Shown here piece after piece: positions 7,942-16,061 of a stretch of 64,000 nucleotides of DNA (positions within the stretch are counted from its first letter, which is position 1; each line of letters opens with the position of its first letter). The stretch spans positions 1 to 64,000 of the forward strand of contig JBBDYH010000087.1 in NCBI GenBank assembly GCA_040901795.1, given 5' to 3'. The notes beneath the pieces are model-generated. The model was not told where the DNA came from. It ran no database searches and saw only the letters and a program-made list of their open reading frames with translations. This DNA comes from JBBDYH01 sp040901795. Lineage in GTDB: Bacteria > Planctomycetota > Planctomycetia > Pirellulales > JALHPA01. Made by a program: the position numbers and the translations under genes.

Positions 7942-10038
7942 ATGACCAGCGTCCTGGCCCTGGTCGCTTCCAACGCCATCATCGCCGCGATCCTCGCGCT
8001 ACTGACGGTCATTGCGACGCGGTTCTGGCGGAGTCCACAGCTTGCGCATGGTCTGTGGTTGCTCGTGCTTTTGAAGTTGATCACGCCACCCGTGTTGACC
8101 GTGTCACCGCCGAGCGAGTGGTTCGAAGCCTTGCCGAGCCTTGCCGAACCTTCACCGAGTGCAATCGTGGGCGCGGTCAACGAGGGAAGCGACGTAGGGC
8201 ACAGCGAATTCGTTTCGCCGCCCGAATCAGAATTCCACCAGGCGGCATCGAATGCGGCGGCCGAACTTGCGCTCGCGGAATCTCCGGCGGCAGGAGATCG
8301 AGGCAGCGACCCATCGGCGGGCAGGCGTGACAGCGATGTCCGCGGCAACTCTGGCCTTGCGAATCGCGCGATTGATTTTGCTTCGGCATATTGGCTCACG
8401 GTAGTAAGTATTGTTTGGACGGCAGGCGCACTTGCGTATTTGAGCTTGCTCGTGTGGCGATGCGTCTGTTTCCGGCGAGTGCTCTTCGCCGCGGCCGAGG
8501 CCGGCGTAGAAATTATCCAGTCGGCCACACGGCTGGCGTCGAAGCTGGGTTTGCGACGGTGCCCACAGGTCCACATTGTGGATGCGCCCGTTCCGCCTCT
8601 CGTATGGAGCCTCGGTCTGCGGCCCTTGGTCGTGCTGCCGTCAAAACTCCTCGCGGAGCTATCGCCGGCGCAACGCGAAGCGCTTATCGCCCATGAGTTG
8701 GCGCACGTGCGGCGGCGCGATTACCTGATCCGCTGGTTAGAGGTGTTCGCCCTGGTCTTGTGGTGGTGGAATCCCGTCGCCTGGTTCGCCCGGCGAAAGC
8801 TGCGCGAAGCCGAAGAAGAATGCTGCGACGCCTGGGTCGTGTGGGCGTTGCCCGGCGCGCGCCGCAGCTACGGCGAGGCGATGCTGGCCACGATCGAGTT
8901 TTTGACCGACGTGCCGAAGCTTCCGGCGCTCGCCGAAAGCGCTTTTGGCAGTTCAAGTTACAAAAGGAGAATTGAGATGATCATGAAGCGAAACATGAAT
9001 TGCAGAATGTCTTGGGCGGCGCTTGCCATGGTCCTACTGTTGGCGATCGCCGTGCTGCCAGTCGTCGCACAGACGAGCACGACCACGAGTAAAGAGAGCG
9101 GCGCGCAGCCCCCAGACGCCGCCGCGGCGACTGTCACAATCTCGGCGACAGACCCAGTGGAGGCGGCGAGCGACGTGCTCGAGGCCGGCAAGGTTCCGTC
9201 GCCCGACCCTTTCGCACAAGCTGACAAAGCCCCAGATAAAGCGGGGGATCAGGCCCCATCAGCAGAAGCGCTCCTGAAACGGATCAGCCGGCTTGAGCAA
9301 CTTCTGCAAGGCGTCAGTGACCCCGAGCGACCTGCGCGCGAACCTAAGGCGTCTGAACCGCGGGATGCGCTGCTACGGCAAATGGAAGAACTTCAGTCGC
9401 GTGGATACGGGCCTCCAGTTCGGCCCGGAGCGAACCGCGGTGGCCTCCCACCCGCGAGTACCGCACCTTCGCGCCTTCCTGATTTCGAAGTGTCGTCCGA
9501 CGAGCGTGAGCAACAATTGCAGGAGCGATTGCTCAAGCTCGACGTACAGGCGGCGCAAGCGGAAGTGGAGCAAGCACGTACCGTGCACTTGCGCTCGTTT
9601 GAAGCCAACAAAAACACACCCCGTGCCGTCTCAGATATCGAAGTGCGAAACCAGTTCGCGACGCTACGGTATAAGGAAATCCAACTTCAGCGTGCCGAGA
9701 CCGTAGTGGAACTGTTCAAGAGGCAAGTGCAACGGAAACGTGATGCAGCCGCGCGCGCGAAGGAGCAACGTTCGTCGACCGGTACGGCGAAAACTCGGCA
9801 GTTAGTAGAGGCCAGTCTAGCGGCAAAGCGCGCCGAAGAATTCGCCCGCGTGAAGGAACTGAACCAGCAGACCGCCAACGAGGTGCTGCGGCTGGAAAAG
9901 CTGCTCAAAGAGTCGCCTGAATCGCCTGAAACCTGGCAGGCGGTCGACGAGTTTTTGCAGGCCTATCGGAAGCTGCGCGAACAAGACGCCAAAGCGGACG
10001 TGGAGCGCCAACGCTTCCCAGCAGGGTTCGCGAACTAG
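7942..10038 (+). CDS. BlaR1-like M56 family membrane metallopeptidase
   Basis: A 698-residue membrane protein. Hydrophobic helices occupy the N-terminus and a segment around residue 150. The zinc protease motif HELAH (H251-E252, H255) lies in AQREALIAHELAHVRRRDYL, followed by a Trp-rich helix and the EAEEECCDAW glutamate region. A further membrane helix (about residues 355-375) leads into a long extracytoplasmic region rich in Lys/Glu/Arg and coiled-coil-like, instead of a penicillin-binding sensor domain. The preceding BlaI-type gene is nine bases away, so this is probably its signal-transducing protease. The ligand is unknown. Confidence 0.9.
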   Translation: MTSVLALVASNAIIAAILALLTVIATRFWRSPQLAHGLWLLVLLKLITPPVLTVSPPSEWFEALPSLAEPSPSAIVGAVNEGSDVGHSEFVSPPESEFHQAASNAAAELALAESPAAGDRGSDPSAGRRDSDVRGNSGLANRAIDFASAYWLTVVSIVWTAGALAYLSLLVWRCVCFRRVLFAAAEAGVEIIQSATRLASKLGLRRCPQVHIVDAPVPPLVWSLGLRPLVVLPSKLLAELSPAQREALIAHELAHVRRRDYLIRWLEVFALVLWWWNPVAWFARRKLREAEEECCDAWVVWALPGARRSYGEAMLATIEFLTDVPKLPALAESAFGSSSYKRRIEMIMKRNMNCRMSWAALAMVLLLAIAVLPVVAQTSTTTSKESGAQPPDAAAATVTISATDPVEAASDVLEAGKVPSPDPFAQADKAPDKAGDQAPSAEALLKRISRLEQLLQGVSDPERPAREPKASEPRDALLRQMEELQSRGYGPPVRPGANRGGLPPASTAPSRLPDFEVSSDEREQQLQERLLKLDVQAAQAEVEQARTVHLRSFEANKNTPRAVSDIEVRNQFATLRYKEIQLQRAETVVELFKRQVQRKRDAAARAKEQRSSTGTAKTRQLVEASLAAKRAEEFARVKELNQQTANEVLRLEKLLKESPESPETWQAVDEFLQAYRKLREQDAKADVERQRFPAGFAN

Positions 10039-10171
10039 GCATTGAAAGAACGTGTTGTCGTTTCTCCTCGCTCCCGCCCCACAACTTCTTTGGCCGAATT
10101 AATCCGCGACGGTTATACTTTTTGCATATCGTTCGCAATCGCCGTTGCCATTCTCTTCCAATGAGGTCGTC

Positions 10172-10702
10172 ATGCGCATGTCTCGAGTCGCTCTTACCGT
10201 GTTAGTTCTTGCCGTGATCGCCCATTTCGCGACTGCTCAGGAACAAAAACCGCCGCTCGTCACGCGCGGTCGCGTCGAGTTGAACCTGGCCGGCGCCGAA
10301 ACCATCCTGGAAGCCGCCAAGAAGAAAGGTGCAGCGATGGGGCTCGCGCTCAATATCGCCATCGTCGACGACGGTGGCCACCTTCTGACGTTCGCCCGCA
10401 TGGACGGCGCCCGGCCGGCCAGCGGCTATACGGCGCTGACCAAAGCGGTTGCCGCAGCCACCTTCCGCCAGGAAACCGGCCCGCTGCCGGCGAAGGGTGA
10501 GCCTAATCTCCTCCTAAGCCTGAGCCTGCAAAGCACCGCCTTGGCCGGCGGCGGTAAGGGGACGGCGCTCAAGGGCGGAGCGCCCATCCTCGTTGATGGC
10601 CACGTGGTCGGCGCCGTCGGCGTCGGCGGCGGCACCGGCGAGCAGGACCTCGAAGTGGCGAAAGCCGGCATCGCGGCGCTCCTCGATGCGCTGCCGCGAT
10701 AA
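10172..10702 (+). CDS. GlcG/HbpS family haem-binding-like protein
   Basis: A 176-residue exported protein. A signal peptide (VALTVLVLAVIAHFATA) precedes a GlcG/HbpS domain: AETILEAAKKKGAAMGLALNIAIVDDGGHLLTFARMDGA, and GGAPILVDGHVVGAVGVGGGTGEQDLEVAKAGIAAL. Relatives bind haem or corrinoid-like ligands or act as accessory subunits. The ATG at 10172 is preferred over 10145 because a GAGGT ribosome-binding site lies upstream and it starts the signal peptide directly. It is convergent with kbl. Confidence 0.9.
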   Translation: MRMSRVALTVLVLAVIAHFATAQEQKPPLVTRGRVELNLAGAETILEAAKKKGAAMGLALNIAIVDDGGHLLTFARMDGARPASGYTALTKAVAAATFRQETGPLPAKGEPNLLLSLSLQSTALAGGGKGTALKGGAPILVDGHVVGAVGVGGGTGEQDLEVAKAGIAALLDALPR

Positions 10703-10723
10703 GAAGTGCCTTGTCAAACACGC

Positions 10724-11905
10724 TCAACGGATTGCATCCCGCACCCTCTGAAACGCCGAGACCGCGAAGTCGAGATCTTCGGTCGAATGCGCCGCCGAAA
10801 CCTGCACGCGGATCCGCGCTTTCCCCAGCGGCACAACGGGGTACGAGAATCCGATTACGTACACTCCCTCGTCGAGCATCCGCTCAGCTATCTGCCCGGC
10901 CAGCGCGGCGTCGCCCAACATGATCGGCACGATTGCGTGTTCCCCCGGCACGATGTCAAAGCCCGCCTGCGAGATCGCGGCGCGAAAATGTTTGGTGTTG
11001 GCTTCCAGCCGATCGCGCAGCTCCGTTGAGCGCGTAATCAGTTCGAGCGCCTGCAGTGTTCCTCCAACTACGGCGGGCGCCACCGTGTTGCTGAACAGGT
11101 ACGGCCGCGAGCGCTGCCGCAAGTAGGCGACGATCTCCGCCCGGCCGCTCGTGTAGCCGCCGCTGGCCCCGCCCAGCGCCTTGCCTAGCGTGCCGGTGAG
11201 GATGTCGATGCGCCCCATCACGCCGTGGTGCTCGTGTGTGCCGCGGCCGCGCTGGCCCATGAATCCCGTCGCGTGCGAGTCGTCAACCATCACCAGCGCC
11301 TGGCGCCTGTCGGCCAATTCGCAGATCGCCGGCAAGTTGGCAATCACGCCGTCCATCGAAAACACGCCATCGGTGGCGATCATGCGGAACCGCGCCCCGC
11401 GGGCTTCTTGCAGCTTCGCTTCGAGGTCCGCCATATCGTTGTTGCGATAGCGGAATCGCTGAGCCTTCGAAAGCCGAATCCCGTCGATGATCGAAGCATG
11501 GTTCAGCTCGTCGCTAATCACGGCGTCTTCGGCGCCCAGTAGCGTCTCGAACAGCCCACCATTGGCGTCAAAGGCCGAAGAGTACAAGAGGGTGTCTTCG
11601 GTGCCCAGAAACTCAGAGAGCTTCGCTTCCAGGTCCTTATGCGGCTGTTGTGTCCCGCAGATGAACCGCACCGATGCCAACCCGTAGCCCCAGTCATCGA
11701 GCGCCCGATGCGCCGCGGCAATCACCTCGGGATGATCGGCCAGACCCAGGTAATTGTTGGCGCACAGGTTCAGCACGTCGCGTCGCGCCGTAGTGGCGAT
11801 GCGCGGCCCTTGCTGCGACGTGATCACGCGCTCGGGCTTGAACGTGCCGGCAGCCCGAATCTCGGCGAGTTGGTTTGTCAAATGATTCTGGAACGCGCCG
11901 TACAC
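10724..11905 (-). CDS. kbl: Glycine C-acetyltransferase (2-amino-3-ketobutyrate CoA ligase)
   Basis: A PLP enzyme that cleaves 2-amino-3-ketobutyrate with CoA to give glycine and acetyl-CoA, the second step of threonine catabolism. The 393-residue length is usual. Recognised blocks are LDLCANNYLGLADHPEV-like (LNLCANNYLGLADHPEV), DDSHATGFMGQRGRG and the PLP lysine motif TGTLGKALGGASGG. The start codon is GTG at 11905 with GGAG eight bases upstream. It is the last gene of a minus-strand run with tdh, but a toxin-antitoxin pair lies between. Confidence 0.96.
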   Translation of the reverse strand: MYGAFQNHLTNQLAEIRAAGTFKPERVITSQQGPRIATTARRDVLNLCANNYLGLADHPEVIAAAHRALDDWGYGLASVRFICGTQQPHKDLEAKLSEFLGTEDTLLYSSAFDANGGLFETLLGAEDAVISDELNHASIIDGIRLSKAQRFRYRNNDMADLEAKLQEARGARFRMIATDGVFSMDGVIANLPAICELADRRQALVMVDDSHATGFMGQRGRGTHEHHGVMGRIDILTGTLGKALGGASGGYTSGRAEIVAYLRQRSRPYLFSNTVAPAVVGGTLQALELITRSTELRDRLEANTKHFRAAISQAGFDIVPGEHAIVPIMLGDAALAGQIAERMLDEGVYVIGFSYPVVPLGKARIRVQVSAAHSTEDLDFAVSAFQRVRDAIR

Positions 11906-11946
11906 AACAACTCTCCATAACGGTCAGCCGCAACGCCGAATTGACT

Positions 11947-12285
11947 TTACAATGCCAGCGCTGTCCGCAGACGTCGGTCCACTTCGTCCATCGTTGTCTT
12001 GGAAAGCGCACCAATCGTGCGATAGACCAGCGCCTGATCCATGGTGATGAAGTTGGTACAAGTCACAACCGAATCGTGCCGCAGTCCAGACCGGCTCTCT
12101 CGCGAAATCTCAATCAGCGCTTCCGTCTGAGAAGCCGGACGAACCGTCCGCGTGATCGAAACCAGGACGGTGTCGTTAATCAAGCCATTCAGAAAGTCGG
12201 CTTGAACCACAAGAGCGGGACGTAACTTGCTCCCCGTGCCGTCACTATAGGGAAAATCAACCAGAACGACGTCGGCGCGCTTCAT
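11947..12285 (-). CDS. MazF/PemK-type toxin
   Basis: A 112-residue protein of the MazF/PemK/CcdB fold, predicted mRNA interferase. The N-terminus KRADVVLVDFPYSDGTGSKLRPALVVQ is the typical strand-loop-RPxLVV pattern, followed by VLVSITRTVR. Its ATG overlaps the stop of the upstream gene (ATGA at 12282-12285), the classic coupling of antitoxin and toxin. The pair sits between tdh and kbl. Confidence 0.87.
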   Translation of the reverse strand: MKRADVVLVDFPYSDGTGSKLRPALVVQADFLNGLINDTVLVSITRTVRPASQTEALIEISRESRSGLRHDSVVTCTNFITMDQALVYRTIGALSKTTMDEVDRRLRTALAL

Positions 12286-12518
12286 GGCGAGTCCCGATAT
12301 TCTTCATACACGTCTAACTCCGGGTCATCCCATCCAGCTCGGCGACCGAACTCGCGAAATAGATAGCCACGCTCGTTGTTCGACAGGGCGCCGTCATCAT
12401 AGGCAAGCGCCTGAAACACATCGGCGCGAACGACAACATAATCGCCGAGTAGGGGATCCGATAGGCGCACCGGCTCTCCCTTTTGCACAGCTTGGACCTG
12501 TTCAGCGGTTAGATTCAT
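12282..12518 (-). CDS. Antitoxin partner of the MazF-type toxin
   Basis: A 78-residue acidic protein. The start is ATG 12518, five bases after a strong GGAGG, rather than the upstream codon at 12581. The N-terminus (MNLTAEQVQAVQKGEPVRLSDPLLGDYVVVRADVFQAL) resembles the small PemI-like partners encoded before MazF genes in Planctomycetes, and the acidic tail could neutralise the toxin. The function is inferred from translational coupling to the toxin gene. Confidence 0.75.
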   Translation of the reverse strand: MNLTAEQVQAVQKGEPVRLSDPLLGDYVVVRADVFQALAYDDGALSNNERGYLFREFGRRAGWDDPELDVYEEYRDSP

Positions 12519-12573
12519 TGCATCCTCCAAACGCAATTGTGTCTCGGAGTCGGCCGGGCGGCAAGCACATACG

Positions 12574-13632
12574 TCAACCATCCTGCCAGGTCAAAATCAC
12601 CTTCCCTGACTGCCCGCTCCGCATCACGTCAAAACCCGCTTGGAACTCGGTATAGGAAAATCGGTGCGTGATCACCGGCGATATGTCCAGGCCTGATTCG
12701 AGCATCACCGTCATCTTGTACCAGGTCTCGTACATCTCCCGGCCATAAATGCCCTGGATCGTCAGCATGTTGAACACCACGGTGTTCCAATCGATTGCCA
12801 TTTCCTTTTCGGGGATGCCGAGCATGGCAATCTTGCCGCCGTGGCACATATTCGAGAGCAGCTCGCGAAACGCCGCCGCGTTCCCCGACATCTCCAACCC
12901 GACGTCAAAGCCTTCCTTCATGCCCAACCGCTGCTGCGCGTCGGCAATCGACTCGCTGCGCACATCGATCGCCAATGTCGCCCCCATTTTCTTGGCTAAT
13001 CCCAGACGATACGGGTTCACATCCGTGACGACGACATATCGGGCCCCCGCGTGCCGAACCACCGCCGCCGCCATCACGCCGATTGGTCCCGCGCCCGTGA
13101 TCAGCACGTCCTCGCCGAGAACGTCGAACGACAATGCGGTGTGAACCGCGTTGCCAAACGGGTCGAAGATCGCCTGCACATCGCGCGAAATGGCGTGTCG
13201 TTCGTCGTCCGTCTCGCGGGCAGACTCGTGTACCCAGACATTGGTTTGCGGCAGCGATAAATACTCTGCGAACGCGCCCGGCCGGTTGACGCCGACTCCT
13301 TTGGTGTCTTTGCAGAGGTGACGCCGCCCGGCCAGACAGTTGCGGCAGCGGCCGCAGACCACGTGCCCCTCGCCGCTGACAATATCGCCAGGATGAAAAT
13401 CGTGGACGTTCGAACCGACTTCGATGATCCGGCCGACGAACTCGTGCCCCACGACCATCGGCACGGGGATGGTTCGCTGGGCCCAGTCGTCCCAGTTGTA
13501 AATGTGCACGTCGGTGCCGCAAATCCCCGTACGCAGCACTTGGATCAAAACGTCGTTGATGCCTATGTCCGGCTCGGGGACGTCCTCGAGCCACAGCCCG
13601 ACTTCGCGCTTCTTTTTGACAAGGGCTTTCAT
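12574..13632 (-). CDS. tdh: L-threonine 3-dehydrogenase
   Basis: A zinc-dependent medium-chain dehydrogenase that oxidises threonine to 2-amino-3-ketobutyrate, the substrate of Kbl encoded downstream. The 352-residue length fits. Visible motifs are CGTDVHIYNWD (catalytic zinc Cys), GHEFVGRI, the structural zinc loop CGRCRNCLAGRRHLC and the NAD-binding GAGPIGVMAAA. ATG 13632 starts the conserved MKALVKKK sequence; the open frame extends upstream but the extra residues are non-homologous in character. Confidence 0.96.
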   Translation of the reverse strand: MKALVKKKREVGLWLEDVPEPDIGINDVLIQVLRTGICGTDVHIYNWDDWAQRTIPVPMVVGHEFVGRIIEVGSNVHDFHPGDIVSGEGHVVCGRCRNCLAGRRHLCKDTKGVGVNRPGAFAEYLSLPQTNVWVHESARETDDERHAISRDVQAIFDPFGNAVHTALSFDVLGEDVLITGAGPIGVMAAAVVRHAGARYVVVTDVNPYRLGLAKKMGATLAIDVRSESIADAQQRLGMKEGFDVGLEMSGNAAAFRELLSNMCHGGKIAMLGIPEKEMAIDWNTVVFNMLTIQGIYGREMYETWYKMTVMLESGLDISPVITHRFSYTEFQAGFDVMRSGQSGKVILTWQDG

Positions 13633-13685
13633 GGAGGAGATAGGGGGATGATGCGGAGATGGGGAGATCGGATCTGCTGCCTCAA

Positions 13686-14711
13686 TTACTTTCTGGCCGC
13701 GCCGCGCCAGCCCAGCGCATCGAGCTCTTTGAACTTCGCCTCGATGTCGGTCCCTTCGTAGAACGTCAGTAATCCCCGTACGTACCGCGTCTGACCAGGC
13801 GCGCAATCGGGAAACTTTGGATCGCTATGCAGGCATGGGCACGGCGGATTGGCCCACGGCCGATGAACAGGCTCCCACGCCGTAATGATCCATCGCGATC
13901 GATCGGCGTTGTGTACGGCGACATAGGGGCTGCCCGGTTCCTTCGTCGCCCCGAAGACCTTGTTGTCGTTCGACTGCTTCTCAAAACCCTTCGCCTGCGC
14001 CAGCATGACGCAGTTCTGCACGCGCAGGTCGGTAAGCTTCTCCGTCGTGCCGTTGGTCAGCGACATCTCGAACCATACGGCGGATCGGTCGGGCACGACT
14101 TTTGTCGAAAATCGGATCCCGTTCGGCAGCTTGCGCTCCAGCAAGAACGTGCCATCGTCACGTCGCTGCCATTCGAGCGTTTCCAGCTCGATGTTTCGCT
14201 TCGTCCAAATCGTCGGGACGTGGGTATGCGCCAAATAGGTCAACCCAAGATTCGACCAGATCGCCTCCGGCACGTCGGCCACGACGTAGCTCGTTTCGTC
14301 CCAGGGCATGAAGATGCTGATCTTGGTCTCGCGCTGCGGGTCGACTGCACCATCGCGAAAGCCGATCCTCGGATGCCGCCCGCCGGGATAGGGAAGCGTC
14401 AAGAGCGATACACCCATGGGGCGCTTCGGCTTGTTATTCTCGAAGATCTCGAATCGCTTCGTCGCGGCGTCGATTTCGTCCTTCGACAACCCCGTCGCCG
14501 CCTGCACCTCCGCCGGCGAAAAACGGTGATGCCAGATCATGTTCTCCAGCCAAAACCGCAGCTCTCGCTCATCCGCCGGGCGTCTCGCCTCTCCACTCGC
14601 CTCGCCGACAGCGCCCTTTCGATCCTCCTGTTCCGCCGTAAAGGCAGCGCACGAAAACGCAATCAGTCCGCACAATACCAACCACATGCCGCCCCGGCAT
14701 TCATATCGCAC
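13686..14711 (-). CDS. Secreted hypothetical protein
   Basis: A 341-residue protein with an N-terminal signal (MWLVLCGLIAFSCAAFTA). The mature part contains a helical segment (RELRFWLENMIWHHRFSPAEVQAATGLSKDEIDAATKRF) and a beta-rich half with many Trp and Pro residues and a Cys pair (NPPCPCLHSDPKFPDCAPGQ). I do not recognise the domain; proteins of this style are common and uncharacterised in Planctomycetes. It lies 53 bases upstream of tdh on the same strand. Confidence 0.7.
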   Translation of the reverse strand: MRYECRGGMWLVLCGLIAFSCAAFTAEQEDRKGAVGEASGEARRPADERELRFWLENMIWHHRFSPAEVQAATGLSKDEIDAATKRFEIFENNKPKRPMGVSLLTLPYPGGRHPRIGFRDGAVDPQRETKISIFMPWDETSYVVADVPEAIWSNLGLTYLAHTHVPTIWTKRNIELETLEWQRRDDGTFLLERKLPNGIRFSTKVVPDRSAVWFEMSLTNGTTEKLTDLRVQNCVMLAQAKGFEKQSNDNKVFGATKEPGSPYVAVHNADRSRWIITAWEPVHRPWANPPCPCLHSDPKFPDCAPGQTRYVRGLLTFYEGTDIEAKFKELDALGWRGAARK

Positions 14712-14766
14712 AACATTCTCCCCCTCTCCCAGTCTCCCAGTCTCCTTGTCTCCCAGTCTCCGCCGC

Positions 14767-15318
14767 TCACTCCCGCACCGGCGTCACAATCTCCAACAAC
14801 TCCACCGCCGGCTCGCCGTTGCAGTCAATCACTGCCGTCCGCCCGTAAGTCGCTTCCTCAGGTCCGATGTCCAACAGTCGGCACAGGTCAGGGCCGGGTA
14901 GCACTCGCCACAGCGCATCCAGATGGATGACCCGTAACACGTCGTGCTGAATCAACACGCGGCCCAGCGGTATCTTCTGGTTCTCAATGTCGCGGCGGAT
15001 TTCGTCGCTGACATAGTTGAAATTGAGCCGCATGATGCCGAACTGCACCACCGCGCCGTCCGACTGCCGCGTGAGCATGATCTTGCGTGCGTAGTGATTG
15101 CCCGACTGCTGCACCTCCAGCACGTGGACATCGACCGGACAGCCGTGAAAGTTCTCCACGGTCACCGTCATGTGGTGCTCGTGGTGCAACAGCGCCCGGT
15201 ACACTGGCGGCGTATCGGCCCGCGACGCTTCTTCAAACTGCCCTAACTCATCAGGCGCAGCATAGAAAAGTCCGACGAGAGTATCCAGCTCGGGCCTGAT
15301 GCGGGCGGGTGGGTTCAC
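14767..15318 (-). CDS. Chorismate lyase-like protein (DUF98/UbiC fold)
   Basis: A 183-residue cytosolic protein. The pattern VYRALLHHEHHMTVTVENFHG, then IMLTRQSDGAVVQFGIMRLNFNYVSDEIRRDIENQKIPLGRVLIQH and YGRTAVIDCNGEPAVELLEIV matches the chorismate lyase-like family (conserved Arg/Leu strand, PLG near the middle, C-terminal hydrophobic strand plus Glu). No quinone genes are nearby, so the substrate is uncertain. The assignment is from motif memory. Confidence 0.6.
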   Translation of the reverse strand: MNPPARIRPELDTLVGLFYAAPDELGQFEEASRADTPPVYRALLHHEHHMTVTVENFHGCPVDVHVLEVQQSGNHYARKIMLTRQSDGAVVQFGIMRLNFNYVSDEIRRDIENQKIPLGRVLIQHDVLRVIHLDALWRVLPGPDLCRLLDIGPEEATYGRTAVIDCNGEPAVELLEIVTPVRE

Positions 15319-15513
15319 GCGGAAAAACCTGGGCGAGTCGGGGCGGGCTGTGTTTGATCCTCATTATGCGGCCTGTGGCAAGCCTCGTAAATGGTGCGTA
15401 CGACGGCCCACCAAGACTGTCGAATCGTTGGTCGGCCTTTGGAAGGCCGACCTACAATACGTAGCGTGGGCCGAGTCCGCGAGGCCCACGCAAGCCTTAG
15501 AACCGCTAACAAT
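15319..15513. repeat. Intergenic hairpins, interrupted repeat and left target duplication
   Basis: Holds hairpins GGTCGGCC-tttg-GAAGGCCGACC (about 15432-15454) and GCGTGGGCC...GGCCCACGC (about 15464-15492), then TTAGAACCGCTAACAAT (15498-15513). The last part is the left end of a long palindromic repeat whose other part starts at 19866. CTAACAAT (15506-15513) is the left copy of the transposon target duplication. Confidence 0.85.
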
Positions 15514-15550
15514 GGCAACTATAGACTTGACTCATCAAAGCTAGGGTAAC

Positions 15551-15582
15551 AAAAACCCCGCCACGTGTCCAACGGGCGGGGT
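15551..15582 (-). terminator. Rho-independent terminator
   Basis: On the minus strand ACCCCGCC, a 12-base loop and GGCGGGGT form a perfect 8-bp stem followed by a T run. It lies just past the stop codon of the small gene 15591-15722. Confidence 0.85.
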
Positions 15583-15590
15583 GCGGAGTT

Positions 15591-15722
15591 CTATTTGAAG
15601 ATCGGGAATCGGAACGGCTGACCGTCACGTCGGACGATGAACCGTTTGCCCCGAGCATGCCAGACCGTATCCTTGGTCACCCATCTGACCGCTTGTCTGC
15701 GGTCCTGCTTCTTCGCGTTCAT
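15591..15722 (-). CDS. Small basic cargo protein, 43 residues
   Basis: A complete short frame from ATG 15722 to TAG 15591, immediately followed by a rho-independent terminator. The product is strongly basic (10 Arg and 5 Lys by eye) with a clear hydrophobic rhythm (VRWVTKDTVWHARGKRFIVRRDGQPFRFPIF), so it looks like a real small folded protein and not noise. No family is recognised. It lies inside the IS1595-type element at its left end. No strong Shine-Dalgarno is visible. Confidence 0.6.
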   Translation of the reverse strand: MNAKKQDRRQAVRWVTKDTVWHARGKRFIVRRDGQPFRFPIFK

Positions 15723-15940
15723 CATTCAATCCATAGCGAGCTTGACTCGGGCGCGCCCGGCTTGATATCGTTGCAATATCTAGTGATGCAGCCGGGACAC
15801 GTCCCGCCTGTGGGCAGCTCCAGCTATCCACAGGATGCAGCAACCGGGCGTGCAGACGGTCGCCCGATTGCCTAGGTTGCTGCCGAAGAAAGGCGAATGT
15901 GGATGTCTGCTCTAGCCGCCACACCCGCCACCGCTCTGAG

Positions 15941-15994
15941 CGGCCGTGCTGGTCGTCCCTCGAAGTTCAATCAGCACGGCCGTCTTGTTTTTTG
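15941..15994 (+). terminator. Strong + strand intrinsic terminator without an obvious gene
   Basis: CGGCCGTGCTG (15941-15951) pairs perfectly with CAGCACGGCCG (15972-15982) and is followed by TCTTGTTTTTT on the + strand. No + strand gene lies between the left transposon end and this site. Confidence 0.7.
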
Positions 15995-16033
15995 CTCGGA
16001 GCGCTCAGACGCTCCCCGGTTGGGTATCTTCAT
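15971..16033 (-). CDS. Possible 20-residue peptide with ideal ribosome-binding site
   Basis: An ATG at 16033 is preceded by AAAGGAGG with exactly six bases of spacing, the best such site in this area, but the frame ends after 20 codons at TGA 15971-15973. The peptide is basic (starts MKIPNRG, ends KTRRPC). It follows the DUF5343 gene by 28 bases. It may be a small real peptide or the 5' relic of a longer gene. Confidence 0.25.
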   Translation of the reverse strand: MKIPNRGASERSEQKTRRPC

Positions 16034-16061
16034 TCGCAGCCTCCTTTCCGCTGTAGGTGAT

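Larger units (their letters stand above)
15723..16061. other. Cargo non-coding stretch with + strand terminator
   Basis: No gene longer than about 20 codons is supported here. It has a possible promoter on the + strand (TTGACT, 18 bases, TATCGT, about 15741-15770), a palindromic GGGCGCGCCC, and a strong + strand terminator at 15941-15994. A small RNA of about 220 bases is possible. Confidence 0.35.

Noticed and set aside
15810..15840. Plasmid- or DnaA-type origin signal (CTATCCACAGG)
   Set aside because: Only one DnaA-box-like site is present, with no cluster and no replication gene.
15879..16033. Recoded TGA (selenocysteine) in the 20-codon peptide
   Set aside because: The frame does remain open for 32 codons after TGA, but the TGA lies in a terminator stem, no selenocysteine family is recognised and no insertion element was identified.
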